In this document: in pieces, positions 27,586 through 36,390 of the stretch
Layout of the letters: each line of letters opens with the position of its first letter
Numbering within the stretch: position 1 is the first letter of the stretch
Source: Gp13-AA77 sp035946735
GTDB taxonomy: Bacteria; Acidobacteriota; Terriglobia; UBA7540
DNA length: 64,000 bases
Direction of reading: 5' to 3'
Assembly: GCA_035946735.1 (NCBI GenBank)
Contig: DASYYZ010000169.1
Location: 1 to 64,000, forward strand
Translations under genes and position numbers: made by a program
Notes under the pieces: model-generated
Database searches by the model: none
What the model was told of the DNA's origin: nothing
Seen by the model: only the letters and a program-made list of their open reading frames with translations

Positions 27586-27819
27586 ACTCCGGCCGCTGCC
27601 ATTCGGCCGCAGGCGGAATGCCTTGAGCAAGGGAATCCTTGATGAGCGAGTCGAAGGGCAGTTTGTCTGATTTGTTTCATTTCGTTTAGCGGCCTTTTTT
27701 CTCGTGCACCTGTAGCGTACCCTTCGTTGTGGCGAGGTATCCGATTGAACGAGCTACATGGCTGGGGAATCTCCCTATGGGAGGTGCACTCCGGTGAGAG
27801 GCGAAGCCTGCATTACGCG

Positions 27820-28575
27820 CTATTGCGCCTGGCTGAAGGTAAAATCTGCAACGGTTGACCCGCTCGCCGCCACCGTAACCCTCTGCTCCTGGATGCCGAA
27901 GGTTGCCGTCCATGCGCTAAGCGTGTACTCTCCCGGAGGCAGCCCTGTAATCACAAACCTGCCGTCCTTGGCGGTCACAGCGTAAAAGGGGTTTGACACC
28001 ACACTAACATAGGCCTTCATCCAGGGGTGTACGTTGCACTCCACGGGAATCATGAACTCGGGCCGCGTGAATTTGCTGACCAGCGGGCCGGCGCCCGGGG
28101 TCTGGGTCCTGTTCCACTCGCGGTTTACTTTGCAAACTGCATGAACATTGTGAGTTGTGGGATCACTGGACAACACCTTGAGTTCCTGTCCCACCATGAT
28201 TCCGAGCACGTGGGGCACGTAGATGCAGCCACGCTGGTCGAGAACAACGGGCTGAGACGGGGGGGGAGCGGTATACTTCTCGGCGCCTGATTTGACGAAC
28301 ACGAATACGTTGGGCAGAGTACCGTCGGAATTGACTTCGCCATCCTCCGCATAAACCGGCTCGCTGTGTTCGGAGGCGCACACCGGGTCTCGATCCATAT
28401 TGAGCGCCGCTAGCTTGGGCTTCGAACCCTTGAAGAAGACCTTGCCGCTGATCTGGCCGCCGGAACTGGATTGCGGCACCGCGTGCGCCGCCCGGCCAAG
28501 CACCGCAGCGGCGTAGAGTCCCACGAGGGTGCCAGGAATCAACAAGATCCGCGGGCTGATTCTGCATCGGCTCAT
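27820..28575 (-). CDS. Exported cupredoxin-like protein with carboxypeptidase-regulatory-like domain
   Basis: 251 aa from ATG at 28575, with GGAGG nine bases upstream; the longer frame to 28653 is not supported. A signal peptide spans about residues 8-35 (ILLIPGTLVGLYAAAVLGRAAHA). The middle part (VLSSDPTTHNVHAV, FMIPVECNVHPWMKAYVSV) has the His/Cys/His pattern of a plastocyanin-like copper site. The C-terminal part (FYAVTAKDGRFVITGLPPGEYTLSAW) is a carboxypeptidase-regulatory-like beta-sandwich. It lies 63 bp downstream of the cytochrome/beta-barrel gene and likely acts with it in the periplasm. Copper binding is an inference. Confidence 0.8.
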   Translation of the reverse strand: MSRCRISPRILLIPGTLVGLYAAAVLGRAAHAVPQSSSGGQISGKVFFKGSKPKLAALNMDRDPVCASEHSEPVYAEDGEVNSDGTLPNVFVFVKSGAEKYTAPPPSQPVVLDQRGCIYVPHVLGIMVGQELKVLSSDPTTHNVHAVCKVNREWNRTQTPGAGPLVSKFTRPEFMIPVECNVHPWMKAYVSVVSNPFYAVTAKDGRFVITGLPPGEYTLSAWTATFGIQEQRVTVAASGSTVADFTFSQAQ

Positions 28576-28637
28576 ATTCGAACCTCCGGTCGCGATTGTA
28601 GGATATTTCGCTTCAAGAAACATCCTCGGCGGCGCCA

Positions 28638-29990
28638 TCAAAAGACGAACCACGCCACCAGGTAGATAGAATTGTTTCCAGAAGCATTGCGCCCGGAGCC
28701 GTCATAATTGGTTCGGGCTCCGTTAAGGTCGATGTATCCCGTGTATTGCGCCGCAAGCTGGATGTTCTGTACCGGCCAATACGAGAAATTGAAGATGTAT
28801 CCATCGCTCTTGGGATTCCCGTTGGCGCTGCCGCTCACCGCCGCTGGGGGATAAAGCATCGCGTCAGCTGTTCCTCTGGTCACAAATGTCCCAGCAGTGG
28901 CGGCGTACTTATTCCCGAAGTGGTAGATGCCATCCGCCCGGAAGGTGTTCAGGTGGTGTTTGGGCAGAGCGGCGCCGGCTGCTGCAAACGTGGCGACCAG
29001 ATTCGAGTCCTCGTGAATGAAAGTGGTGTGCACGGTGAGCAGGTCATTGTTCAGCGTGGGCAGAACCCGTTCCCATTGCAGATCAGCCGCTTCATCCGTG
29101 TAGCGATCCGTCGGACTGACAACCGTATTGGGAGAAGTGAGCATGTGGATGCCATAGGTGCCCACCTCCAGATAATTGTTACCGTTCGTTTGCTGCCAGG
29201 CGACCCGCCAGTATGGAGCGAGGCCGTGGATGTTGTTGACGAATCCGACGCCGGTTGGGGGCTGGACCCCTCCCAGATGCTCGGATCGGTAAGCAGTAAA
29301 GTCGCCGTAGAGATGGCCGTCAAGCATGGCGTAGGCGCCCAGACCAGCCACGTCTTGCGCCAAGCCGCCGTCAATCACGGCGCCTGCGGCCGGCGTTGGA
29401 GCGGAGTCCGAAGTCAGGAACGGAAAGCCCCAGGCAGGCACGTCGTTCCAGAGATCCTCCACAGTGGGGTTATTGTTGAGAGTCAGGCCATAGATGAGTT
29501 CCTTGCCGCCGACCTTGGTGCGATTGGCATACCGGATGTCCGTGTTGTCCCAACTGAAGTGGTCATTCGCACCGCTGTAGGTCACTTGAACGAACCCACC
29601 GGCATGTGAAGACATCTCTCCAGCCAAAAACAAGCTCGCCGCCTGAGGGAATTCAAAGTCTCCATTCTGCGTGCCCGGCTGGGGCGCGTTGGTGCTCGTA
29701 AACGAAACCTGAAAAAACGCTGAGAGCGGCAGCCAGGTGTTCAGATTCAAACCCGATTGCTGGGCCCCTTTGCCGATGGAAGTGATCTGCTGGATTCCAG
29801 TTGTGGTGTAGCCGTTGAGCTTGAACAGCCGTCCCAGGGGCGTCAGCTCCGGAAGCGTGGTGTGGCACGAACTACAGGGGAGGCCGGTCTGGCGGGCAAA
29901 GCTTGCGACACCCCACGCGTCGGGACCAACAGTCAGGACTGTAAGGCCTAGCGCGATCCCTACACAAGACCTCCGTAGGACAGCATGCAT
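28638..29990 (-). CDS. c-type cytochrome fused to an outer-membrane beta-barrel
   Basis: 450 aa. A signal peptide precedes a single heme c site CSSCH (39-43) in FARQTGLPCSSCHTTLPELTPLGR. The rest is rich in alternating aromatic/Gly segments and ends in the aromatic strand YLVAWFVF, typical of a C-terminal beta-barrel strand recognised by BamA. The layout suggests a porin-cytochrome that carries electrons at the outer membrane. It is followed by a cupredoxin-like gene on the same strand. The number of strands and the electron partner are not known. Confidence 0.75.
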   Translation of the reverse strand: MHAVLRRSCVGIALGLTVLTVGPDAWGVASFARQTGLPCSSCHTTLPELTPLGRLFKLNGYTTTGIQQITSIGKGAQQSGLNLNTWLPLSAFFQVSFTSTNAPQPGTQNGDFEFPQAASLFLAGEMSSHAGGFVQVTYSGANDHFSWDNTDIRYANRTKVGGKELIYGLTLNNNPTVEDLWNDVPAWGFPFLTSDSAPTPAAGAVIDGGLAQDVAGLGAYAMLDGHLYGDFTAYRSEHLGGVQPPTGVGFVNNIHGLAPYWRVAWQQTNGNNYLEVGTYGIHMLTSPNTVVSPTDRYTDEAADLQWERVLPTLNNDLLTVHTTFIHEDSNLVATFAAAGAALPKHHLNTFRADGIYHFGNKYAATAGTFVTRGTADAMLYPPAAVSGSANGNPKSDGYIFNFSYWPVQNIQLAAQYTGYIDLNGARTNYDGSGRNASGNNSIYLVAWFVF

Positions 29991-30158
29991 GGTTTCATCT
30001 CCTATCTGCTTTGGTGCTGACTTCCTGAGTCTTGATTCTATGGGCTAGGGTCGGGCAGCGCGCTTGCGCATAGATGGCGAGGCCCCTTGGAACGAACGTT
30101 GCCAAGCGCGTGGTGGCCCACGCGGAGTTCGACCGCGTTATGGTTGCGTCCCCGTGCT

Positions 30159-31166
30159 TCAGGCGCAAGTCGCACACTGTGTCGCGCGGGCAAGATAGCT
30201 GGGCACGAGCGCCGCCAGATCTTCCAGAGGTTGCTTGCTGACGAAACGGCAGGCTCCCAGGCGTGCCAGCTGTACCGCGTCTTCATCCGTCAGGCTCGAC
30301 GTCTGCATCACCACCACCGGAGTCCTCGCCGGCACGTGTCTGAGCTCCCAGAGGATTTCTTCGCTGGTCACGTCCGGCAAATCATGGTCGAGCAAGACCA
30401 AATCGAAGCTCCCCTCGTGGAGCAGACGGAGCGCATCCTGTCCGCTCCTGGCGGTTGCGGCGTCGTACCCGGCCTCTTCCAGTACGCGTTCGAGCGCGGT
30501 CAAAACGCCTTCATCGTCGTCGATGATCAGCACACGAGGCCGATGCTCGCGCTCGGCTTGCGGACGTACGCGCACGCGCCTTTGGGCTGCGGCAGCCTGG
30601 ACGCGCGGTTCCTCGATCCTTGCAATGGTAGCCCTGAGCCACAACTCCACTGCCTTCTCCAGGCCTTCGTGCGAACCCTTCGCCGTCAAGGTCTGAACGG
30701 TGTCTTCCTGTGCGTTCAACGGAATCTGATGGCACGGGGGTATCCTGGATCGCGCCGCAGGCGGCACGAACTCCATAAGCAGGCACTTTTCACAGGGACG
30801 CGTCAAATCGGGATCGCCGAAATTGATGCAGCTCGGCGAATCGCGGAAGATTCGCGCCGGCTTGTGGGGTGTTTGGTCTGACCCACTATAGCCACCGCTC
30901 GCGAGAAAACTCAGTTCGGACTTGAGAACCTCCGACGGGTCACGAGGGTCCTTGGCTGGCGGAAAAATGGTTGCGCCGTGCTGCCCCGGGACCGTGTAGG
31001 CCACTACCACACCCGAGGAGAACTCGCGCACCAAATACTCGCCGCCCGGCGCAGGCGGTGGCAGACTTTCTACCTTCTTCCTGGCCTCAGGCAAGTCGCT
31101 CGCTGAGCCAATCCATCTGGGAAATGCATCCGGCTGGAATTCGAACAGGTCATATCTTTTTTCCAT
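30159..31166 (-). CDS. Response regulator with a cysteine-containing N-terminal domain
   Basis: 335 aa from ATG at 31166, with AGGAGGT upstream. The C-terminal half (about 210-330) is a receiver domain: DDD 216-218, phospho-acceptor D260 (LVLLDHDLP), T289 and K311. There is no DNA-binding output. The N-terminal part is unnamed and contains four cysteines, C113, C125, C128 and C145 (PSCINFGD, PCEKCLLMEFVP, PPCHQIPL), spaced like a metal or Fe-S site. A helical linker joins the two. It is transcribed divergently from the FNR/CRP-type gene, with a CRP-type box in the shared region. Probably a signalling adaptor; the N-terminal role is unknown. Confidence 0.8.
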   Translation of the reverse strand: MEKRYDLFEFQPDAFPRWIGSASDLPEARKKVESLPPPAPGGEYLVREFSSGVVVAYTVPGQHGATIFPPAKDPRDPSEVLKSELSFLASGGYSGSDQTPHKPARIFRDSPSCINFGDPDLTRPCEKCLLMEFVPPAARSRIPPCHQIPLNAQEDTVQTLTAKGSHEGLEKAVELWLRATIARIEEPRVQAAAAQRRVRVRPQAEREHRPRVLIIDDDEGVLTALERVLEEAGYDAATARSGQDALRLLHEGSFDLVLLDHDLPDVTSEEILWELRHVPARTPVVVMQTSSLTDEDAVQLARLGACRFVSKQPLEDLAALVPSYLARATQCATCA

Positions 31167-31250
31167 CACCGACCTCCTAAAATCTTCACTATCAGGTGCT
31201 GATTCTAAGGTCAGGTGCGAAGGTCTTCTGTGCGCCCGGTCACGGCAATG

Positions 31251-31266
31251 TGTGACCGAGATCACA
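31251..31266. promoter_or_regulatory. Perfect CRP/FNR-type operator
   Basis: TGTGACCGAGATCACA is an exact TGTGA-N6-TCACA palindrome, the CRP consensus half-sites. It lies between the divergent response-regulator and CRP/FNR-type genes, centred 36 bp before the CRP/FNR-type start codon. Binding by the adjacent regulator itself is a natural hypothesis. Confidence 0.75.
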
Positions 31267-31282
31267 GGGGCAATCGCTCGGT

Positions 31283-31288
31283 TATAAT
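31283..31288 (+). promoter_or_regulatory. Consensus -10 box of the CRP/FNR-type gene, suggesting a leaderless transcript
   Basis: TATAAT lies 7 bp before the ATG at 31295. A transcript from this box would start at or next to the A of the start codon. No Shine-Dalgarno is visible. The CRP-type box covers the expected -35 position. Confidence 0.55.
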
Positions 31289-31294
31289 GAGCCG

Positions 31295-32041
31295 ATGCCG
31301 ATACCAGGCCTCGTGAAACTCGCCGGCCCTTACGGGTTGAAAGTCATCGGAAGCTGTCTGACGTGTGTGATGCGTGAGGAGGGGATATTCTGCCGGCTTT
31401 CGCCGGAGGCGTTGCACGAGTTGAACTCCATCCGGCGCAGCTCCTTTTATCCCCAGGGCGCCGTGCTATTCGTCGACGGCGAATCGCCGCGCGGCCTTTT
31501 CATTCTTTGCTCGGGCCAGGCGAAGCTCGCAGCCAGCTCCCGCGAAGGCAAAGCCATCACTTTACGGCAGGCCGAGCGCGGCGAAGTGTTGGGCCTCAGC
31601 AGCGTCATTGCCGGTGAGCCGTATCCGGTTATGGCGGAAACGCTGGTGCCCTGCGAGGTGAATTTTATTCCAGGTCCCGAATTTCTCCGGTTCATACGCA
31701 ATCACGCGGACGTTGCTCTGCGGGTGGCCGAACACCTCAGTATGGAGCTTCACAAGGCGTGGGCGCAGGCGAAATTGCTGGCGCTCGCGCCGAACGCCCG
31801 TGCTAAGCTCGCCCAGCTCATTCTGGCCTGGGGCGCCGGGCAGGGTAAGCCGGCCCCGGAAGGACTCCGGGTGCCTTTCAACATGACCCGGGAAGAGATC
31901 GGCGAAAACATCGACGCCACCCGCGAGACCGTCACCCGGTTACTCAGCGATTTCAGACGGCGTGGCTTCATCCGCATCAAGGGCGGCGCTATTCTTCTAC
32001 TCCGGCCCGACTGCCTCCGCACGCTCCTTGAGCAGGATTAG
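31295..32041 (+). CDS. FNR/CRP-family transcriptional regulator with four FNR-like cysteines
   Basis: 248 aa. The cyclic-nucleotide-binding-type beta-roll (about 40-150) is followed by a winged HTH (FNMTREEIGENIDATRETVTRLLSDFRRRGFIRIKG). The N-terminus carries C21, C24 and C33 (SCLTCVMREEGIFC) and the roll has C120 (LVPCEVNF). E. coli FNR uses C20, C23, C29 and C122 to hold an oxygen-sensitive [4Fe-4S] cluster, so the spacing is suggestive though the third interval is longer. It probably senses oxygen or redox state. A perfect CRP-type box upstream suggests autoregulation and control of the divergent response regulator. Confidence 0.85.
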   Translation: MPIPGLVKLAGPYGLKVIGSCLTCVMREEGIFCRLSPEALHELNSIRRSSFYPQGAVLFVDGESPRGLFILCSGQAKLAASSREGKAITLRQAERGEVLGLSSVIAGEPYPVMAETLVPCEVNFIPGPEFLRFIRNHADVALRVAEHLSMELHKAWAQAKLLALAPNARAKLAQLILAWGAGQGKPAPEGLRVPFNMTREEIGENIDATRETVTRLLSDFRRRGFIRIKGGAILLLRPDCLRTLLEQD

Positions 32042-32102
32042 CACAGAGTTTCGGCGGGGGGCTTGGCGCAGCGCGAGGCTCCGGATGGCGCTGGGCGCTA
32101 CA

Positions 32103-32741
32103 CTACCCCACGGAGAACTTGGGCCGGCTCCACTTCAGCAGCAGGAGAGTACCAAGTAGCAGGAGGGTCCAGGTCTGCGGTTCCGGCGTGGTGGCGCCGG
32201 CGGTCACAGTAACATCGTCGAGGAGTGCTCCTTGCTGGCCGGGAGTGTTGCTCGTAAAGGTGAGGAAGGCTGAGGTTGGAGAGCCGACGTTGATGGCGGC
32301 GTTGGTCACGATGCCGCTCGTGTCATCGCCGCTCGCGAGGACAAATGTTTGATCGTAGCTTCCGAAAGTGACGGTGGTTGAGGTTGTGTTGCCCCGCTGC
32401 GAGCCGATGAGGTCAAAGCTCAGGAAGTAGGTCTGGCCGGGAAGGAGCGTGATCGCGCTGACCGACTGGAGCACTCCCTGCGGGTTGCCGCCGGTGCCGT
32501 CCATATCGATGCAGTTTCCGGATTCGGGCGACACGCAAAGGTACCCATAGAGCGAGCCCCCGACGATGTCGACATTGGTGCCACCGATAGTCTGAAAGGG
32601 CCCCGCCGATGTGGCGCCCAGTTGCGGTGTGAGTTCGTTAAAATTTTCGGTCAAAAGGATGGTTCCCGCCGAACAAAACAAAGGAGTCAGAAGGAGCACG
32701 CAACCCAAGTAAGCCAGCTTTCGCAGAGTGGTAACGATCAT
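32103..32741 (-). CDS. PEP-CTERM sorting-signal protein
   Basis: 212 aa. A signal peptide (about 5-25) is followed by a beta-rich domain (LTENFNELTPQLG, LPGQTYFLSFDLIGS, ALLDDVTVTAG) resembling carbohydrate-binding/discoidin-like folds. The C-terminus has PEP at 186-188, one hydrophobic helix (WTLLLLGTLLLL) and basic residues (KWSRPK), the exosortase recognition signal. It would be exported and processed by EpsH/exosortase, often with surface polysaccharide. No exosortase gene is in the window. Confidence 0.85.
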   Translation of the reverse strand: MIVTTLRKLAYLGCVLLLTPLFCSAGTILLTENFNELTPQLGATSAGPFQTIGGTNVDIVGGSLYGYLCVSPESGNCIDMDGTGGNPQGVLQSVSAITLLPGQTYFLSFDLIGSQRGNTTSTTVTFGSYDQTFVLASGDDTSGIVTNAAINVGSPTSAFLTFTSNTPGQQGALLDDVTVTAGATTPEPQTWTLLLLGTLLLLKWSRPKFSVG

Positions 32742-33107
32742 GGACGCCTCCTAGCACCTATTGAGCTGAATAATAGCGGAGAGTGTCGCTCTGGGTCAAT
32801 CCAGTGTACCCCTCGCAGCCGTCCCGAATAACCGTACAATCGGTTCCAAGCGGACACTCGGGCGCATGATCCGCGCCGGGCTGTGCGAAGCTAGAGTCGA
32901 AGCATCTTCCTGTCCGAGCGCTTCGTTGAGACGTGATTCGTCAAACCTCGTCATGGCGGGGCTTTCCCGGCCCCGCCCCCGGGGGGCCCCTACAAGACCT
33001 ATTTTCTCAGCAAATTGTTCAGCGTAGACGCCCTCCTCGGAGACGGAAAGCCAAGGACTTCGGGACGATACCATCCAGTCCCCGCCAACCAATAGCCGGC
33101 TACGTCC
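32742..33107. other. Intergenic region, no confident gene
   Basis: 366 bases between nuoN and the PEP-CTERM gene. A 98-codon minus-strand frame (32796-33092) lacks a recognisable domain and is probably chance in GC-rich DNA. A short GC-rich palindromic run (CGGGGCTTTCCCGGCCCCG, about 32956-32974) could fold as a hairpin. No T run follows it, so a terminator is not claimed. Confidence 0.4.
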
Positions 33108-34577
33108 TCAAAACCAAGGGAGATGGATCGAGGTTAGATCGCGCAGCAGGCTGGACGGAAAGAGGCCAAGGAAGAAGATGCCGATCAGGCTGAGGGCTAG
33201 CGACAGGCCAACGGCCCGCGGCAGTGCTGCGGTAGACGCTTCCGCTTTTCCTTCCGCCATATACATCGCCACCACCACCCGCAGGTAGTAATACACCGAG
33301 ACCACGCTATTGAGCAGCGCGATCACGGTGAGGCCGATCAGGTGAGCGTGCACCGCAGAGCGGAAGACGTAAAACTTCGCGAAGAATCCGACCGTGGCGG
33401 GAAAGCCGGCCAGGGAGAGCATAAACACGGTGAGGCAAGCCGCGATTCCGGGCCGCTCCGCCGCCAGGCCGCTGAAATCGGAGATGTCGGTGCGGCGCTC
33501 TCCGGGGCCCGCGAGTTGAGCTATCAGAATAAAGGCGCCAACGTTCATGAACGCGTAACCTGCCAGGTAGAAGAGGACCGAGGTGGCGCCCTCCGCCCCT
33601 CCGGCAGTCAATCCCACCAGCACGTAACCGGCATGCGCGATCGCGGAATAGGCCAGCAGCCGCTTGACGTTCGATTGCCAGAGCGCAGCGAGATTGCCGA
33701 TGCACATCGTTAGCACGGCGGAGATCCAAAGCAGCCAGAAGATCACAGCGCCGGCGGATTGAGCGTGCGCAAAGCTGCCGATCAGTATCCGCACCAGCAC
33801 CGCGAAAGCCGCAGCCTTGGGCGCGGTGGAAAGATACGCGGTGACGGGCGCCGGCGCGCCCTGATAGACATCGGGCGTCCAGATCTGGAAGGGCGCGGTG
33901 GAGACTTTGAAGGCAAGCCCGACGAACATCAGCATCAGCGCGAGCCAGAGCAGTTGCGGTCCCTGAGCCGCGGCAGCGCCGGGATTGGCGAGGGTTTCGC
34001 GCACCACATCGAGATTCGTGCTGCCGGTGAGGCCGTAAACAAAGGCGATCCCGTAGAGGAAAAAGGCGGTTGCAAATGAGCCCAGGAGAAAGTACTTCAC
34101 GGAGGATTCGTTCGACTGCAGCTCGCCGCGACGGTAACCCGCGAGGATATACGTGGAGATAGAAGAAATCTCCAGCCCGATGAAAATCATGATGAGCTCG
34201 GTGGATGCCACCATAAAAGCGCCGCCGATGGTGGCCATCAGAATAAGCGCGTAGAACTCGCCGTGATCGATGGAGTCGCGTTCCAGGTAAGACATGGATC
34301 CCAGGAGAGTGAGGGCGGCGATTACCAGCAAAAGACCGATCAGGTAAACGCTGAAGCCGTCGTTCGAGATGCTGGCTGAGAACGCCGCGCCAGGGTATCG
34401 CGCGATCCCGACCGTCGCCACTCCCGCCAGCACAACACCCGCAAAAGCCACCCAACCGAGCACGACCTTGCGGCCAGCCGGCGTTACCGGTTCGAGAATC
34501 ATCACCAGCAAGGCGAAAAAGGAGAGCACTATTTCCGGAAGAATGCGGATGAAGTCGGCGGCGCCTACGGTGATCAT
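33108..34577 (-). CDS. nuoN: NADH-quinone oxidoreductase subunit N
   Basis: 489 aa, about 14 membrane helices, proton-pumping antiporter-like subunit of complex I. Typical segments: ESSVKYFLLGSFATAFFLYGIAFVYGLTG, FQIWTPDVYQGAPAPVTAYLSTAPKAAAF, and NVKRLLAYSAIAHAGYVLVGL, with conserved Lys in helices 5, 7 and 8. Its ATG overlaps the nuoM stop by 4 bases (34574-34577), so it is coupled. It is the last gene of the nuo operon in the window. Confidence 0.95.
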   Translation of the reverse strand: MITVGAADFIRILPEIVLSFFALLVMILEPVTPAGRKVVLGWVAFAGVVLAGVATVGIARYPGAAFSASISNDGFSVYLIGLLLVIAALTLLGSMSYLERDSIDHGEFYALILMATIGGAFMVASTELIMIFIGLEISSISTYILAGYRRGELQSNESSVKYFLLGSFATAFFLYGIAFVYGLTGSTNLDVVRETLANPGAAAAQGPQLLWLALMLMFVGLAFKVSTAPFQIWTPDVYQGAPAPVTAYLSTAPKAAAFAVLVRILIGSFAHAQSAGAVIFWLLWISAVLTMCIGNLAALWQSNVKRLLAYSAIAHAGYVLVGLTAGGAEGATSVLFYLAGYAFMNVGAFILIAQLAGPGERRTDISDFSGLAAERPGIAACLTVFMLSLAGFPATVGFFAKFYVFRSAVHAHLIGLTVIALLNSVVSVYYYLRVVVAMYMAEGKAEASTAALPRAVGLSLALSLIGIFFLGLFPSSLLRDLTSIHLPWF

Positions 34578-36262
34578 CGGGTCTGGCCTCCGCTCAGCCC
34601 TGGGACGGCAGGCGTCCTGCCCGTCGTTGATTTCAAGGCCGCGAGAGGATAACTGGAGAGCGGGCGAGATGCCCGCCCTCCCAGGCTCTCACCGATTCTT
34701 TCACTCCCGAGGGACTCTGTGCCTCGCAGAGGTCTTGCGGCCTGCGGAGGTTTTTCAGTTTGGGCAGAGACCGCATCCGGATTCACTCGCGTCAGCACCT
34801 GCGCCACGGTAGCGTCCATCTGGCGCAGGAACGGCTGCGGGTAAACGCCCATGAAGATGATCACTGCGACAGCAACGGTCAGCATCCATCTCTCGCGGGT
34901 ATTGCAATCCTGAATTTCGCGGTTCTTCTCGTCCGTGACTTCGCCGAGGAAAACGCGCTGATACATCCAAAGCAGATAAACCGCGGCCAGGATCACGCCC
35001 ACTGCCGCGAGCGACCCGTAGACGGCGCGAGCGTGGAAGGAACCGAGGATGATCAGGAATTCGCCCACAAACCCGTTCAGCATGGGCAAGCCCAGCGAGG
35101 AGAGGGTCACGATCATGAAGAAGGCGCTGAAGACAGGCATCGTGGTGGCGAGACCGCCAAAATCCTTGATCAGCCGCGTGTGGCGCCGGTCGTAGAGCAT
35201 CCCGACCATCATGAAGAGCGCGCCGGTCGAGACGCCATGGTTCGCCATCTGATAGATCGCGCCTTCGGCCCCTTGAAAGTTGAAAGCGAAGATGCCAAGC
35301 ACGACGTAGCCGAGGTGAGCCACCGACGAGTATGCCACCAGGCGTTTCAGGTCAGGCTGCACCATCGAGACCAGCGCGCCGTAAATGATGCCGATCACCG
35401 CCAGCCAACTGATCAGGGTAGCGAATTCCCGGGCAGCGCCGGGGAAGAGCGGCAGGCAGAAGCGCAAAATGCCGTACGTCCCCATCTTGAGCAGGACGCC
35501 CGCCAGCATCACCGAACCCGCGGTAGGCGCTTCGGTATGCGCGTCCGGCAGCCAGGTGTGCAACGGAAAGAGCGGCACCTTGATGGCAAAGGCGAGGAAA
35601 AAGGCCCAGAAGAGAAGGCTTTCAACGTTGTGGCTCAGCTCGAACGAGCCGCTCGAAAGCGCGCTTAGAATCTGGGTGTAATCGAAGCTGCCGGTGCGCT
35701 CATAGAGGAAGATGATTCCCACCAGCATCAACGCCGACCCCACCATGGTGTAGAGGATGAACTTGACCGCCGCATACACCTTGCGTCCGTGTCCCCAGAT
35801 GCCGATTAGGAAGTACATCGGGATCAGCATCACTTCCCAAAAAACGAAGAAGAGGAAAAGGTCGAGGGAAACGAAAACTCCGATGCACCCCGCCTCAAGC
35901 GCGAGCACAAGGATGTGAAATTCCTTCACGCGCTCCGTGATCCCGGTCCAGGAGACCAGTATGCTGAGCGGCGTCAGGAACCCTGTAAGCACTACCAGGA
36001 TCAGGCTCAGCCCGTCTATTCCGAGGTGGTAATGGATGGATGGGGACTGGATCCAGGCGTAGTCTTCCACCCATTGAAAGCCGCCCTGAGCGCGATCGAA
36101 GCCCAGAATCAGGCCCAGCGTGACGATGAAGGTGAGGATGGAAAAAGCCAGGGCCACGTAGCGGACGCGGCTATGCGCCTCGCGAGGCAGGAAGGCAATT
36201 ACCAGCGAGCCCACCAGCGGCAGGAAGGTGGCAATCGTCAGGATGTGGGCTTCAAACGGCAC
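34574..36262 (-). CDS. nuoM: NADH-quinone oxidoreductase subunit M, with repeat-derived C-terminal tail
   Basis: 562 aa; typical NuoM is about 500. Family segments: LGIDGLSLILVVLTGFLTPL, FVFWEVMLIPMYFLIG, FFLAFAIKVPLFPLHTWLPDAHTEAPTAGSVMLAGVLLKMGTYG, LKRLVAYSSVAHLGYVVLG and MANHGVSTGALFMMVG. The membrane part ends near RQMDATVAQVLTRVNP. The last 60 or so residues are polar and Ser/Arg/Pro-rich and are encoded partly by an interspersed repeat (34601-34690). The original stop seems to have been replaced. It overlaps nuoN by 4 bases and is separated from nuoL by an unusual 540-bp spacer. Confidence 0.93.
   Translation of the reverse strand: MPFEAHILTIATFLPLVGSLVIAFLPREAHSRVRYVALAFSILTFIVTLGLILGFDRAQGGFQWVEDYAWIQSPSIHYHLGIDGLSLILVVLTGFLTPLSILVSWTGITERVKEFHILVLALEAGCIGVFVSLDLFLFFVFWEVMLIPMYFLIGIWGHGRKVYAAVKFILYTMVGSALMLVGIIFLYERTGSFDYTQILSALSSGSFELSHNVESLLFWAFFLAFAIKVPLFPLHTWLPDAHTEAPTAGSVMLAGVLLKMGTYGILRFCLPLFPGAAREFATLISWLAVIGIIYGALVSMVQPDLKRLVAYSSVAHLGYVVLGIFAFNFQGAEGAIYQMANHGVSTGALFMMVGMLYDRRHTRLIKDFGGLATTMPVFSAFFMIVTLSSLGLPMLNGFVGEFLIILGSFHARAVYGSLAAVGVILAAVYLLWMYQRVFLGEVTDEKNREIQDCNTRERWMLTVAVAVIIFMGVYPQPFLRQMDATVAQVLTRVNPDAVSAQTEKPPQAARPLRGTESLGSERIGESLGGRASRPLSSYPLAALKSTTGRTPAVPGLSGGQTR
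34601..34690. repeat. Interspersed repeat translated as part of the NuoM tail
   Basis: The sequence has two mirror-like blocks, GGGACGGCAGGCGTCCTGCC and AGCGGGCGAGATGCCCGCCCT, each a small palindrome, separated by about 38 bp. Such paired GC-rich palindromes are typical of mobile non-coding repeats. It lies inside the reading frame of NuoM, just before its stop. Confidence 0.5.
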
Positions 36263-36276
36263 AGCTAATACCTTTA

Positions 36277-36390
36277 TTTTTCAACAAGTTGACGGCTTTA
36301 AAGCACCAACTCGCCTGTTTAGAAATACTTGACGGCTTTGACCCGAATCCGACAACGCCGCCCTATTATTTTCAGCAAGTTGACGGCTTC
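36277..36390. repeat. Three direct copies of a TTGACGGCTT motif
   Basis: TTTTTCAACAAGTTGACGGC at about 36278, a shortened TACTTGACGGCTT at 36326, and TTTTCAGCAAGTTGACGGC at about 36369 are direct repeats. Further TTTTCAGCAA and TTTTCAATAAG units occur near 36542 and 36582. They occupy the AT-richer spacer between nuoM and nuoL. A 92-codon plus-strand frame runs over them but is not believed. Confidence 0.6.

Noticed and set aside
32796..33092. 98-codon minus-strand ORF
   Set aside because: Low-complexity composition with no domain; long chance frames are common in GC-rich DNA.
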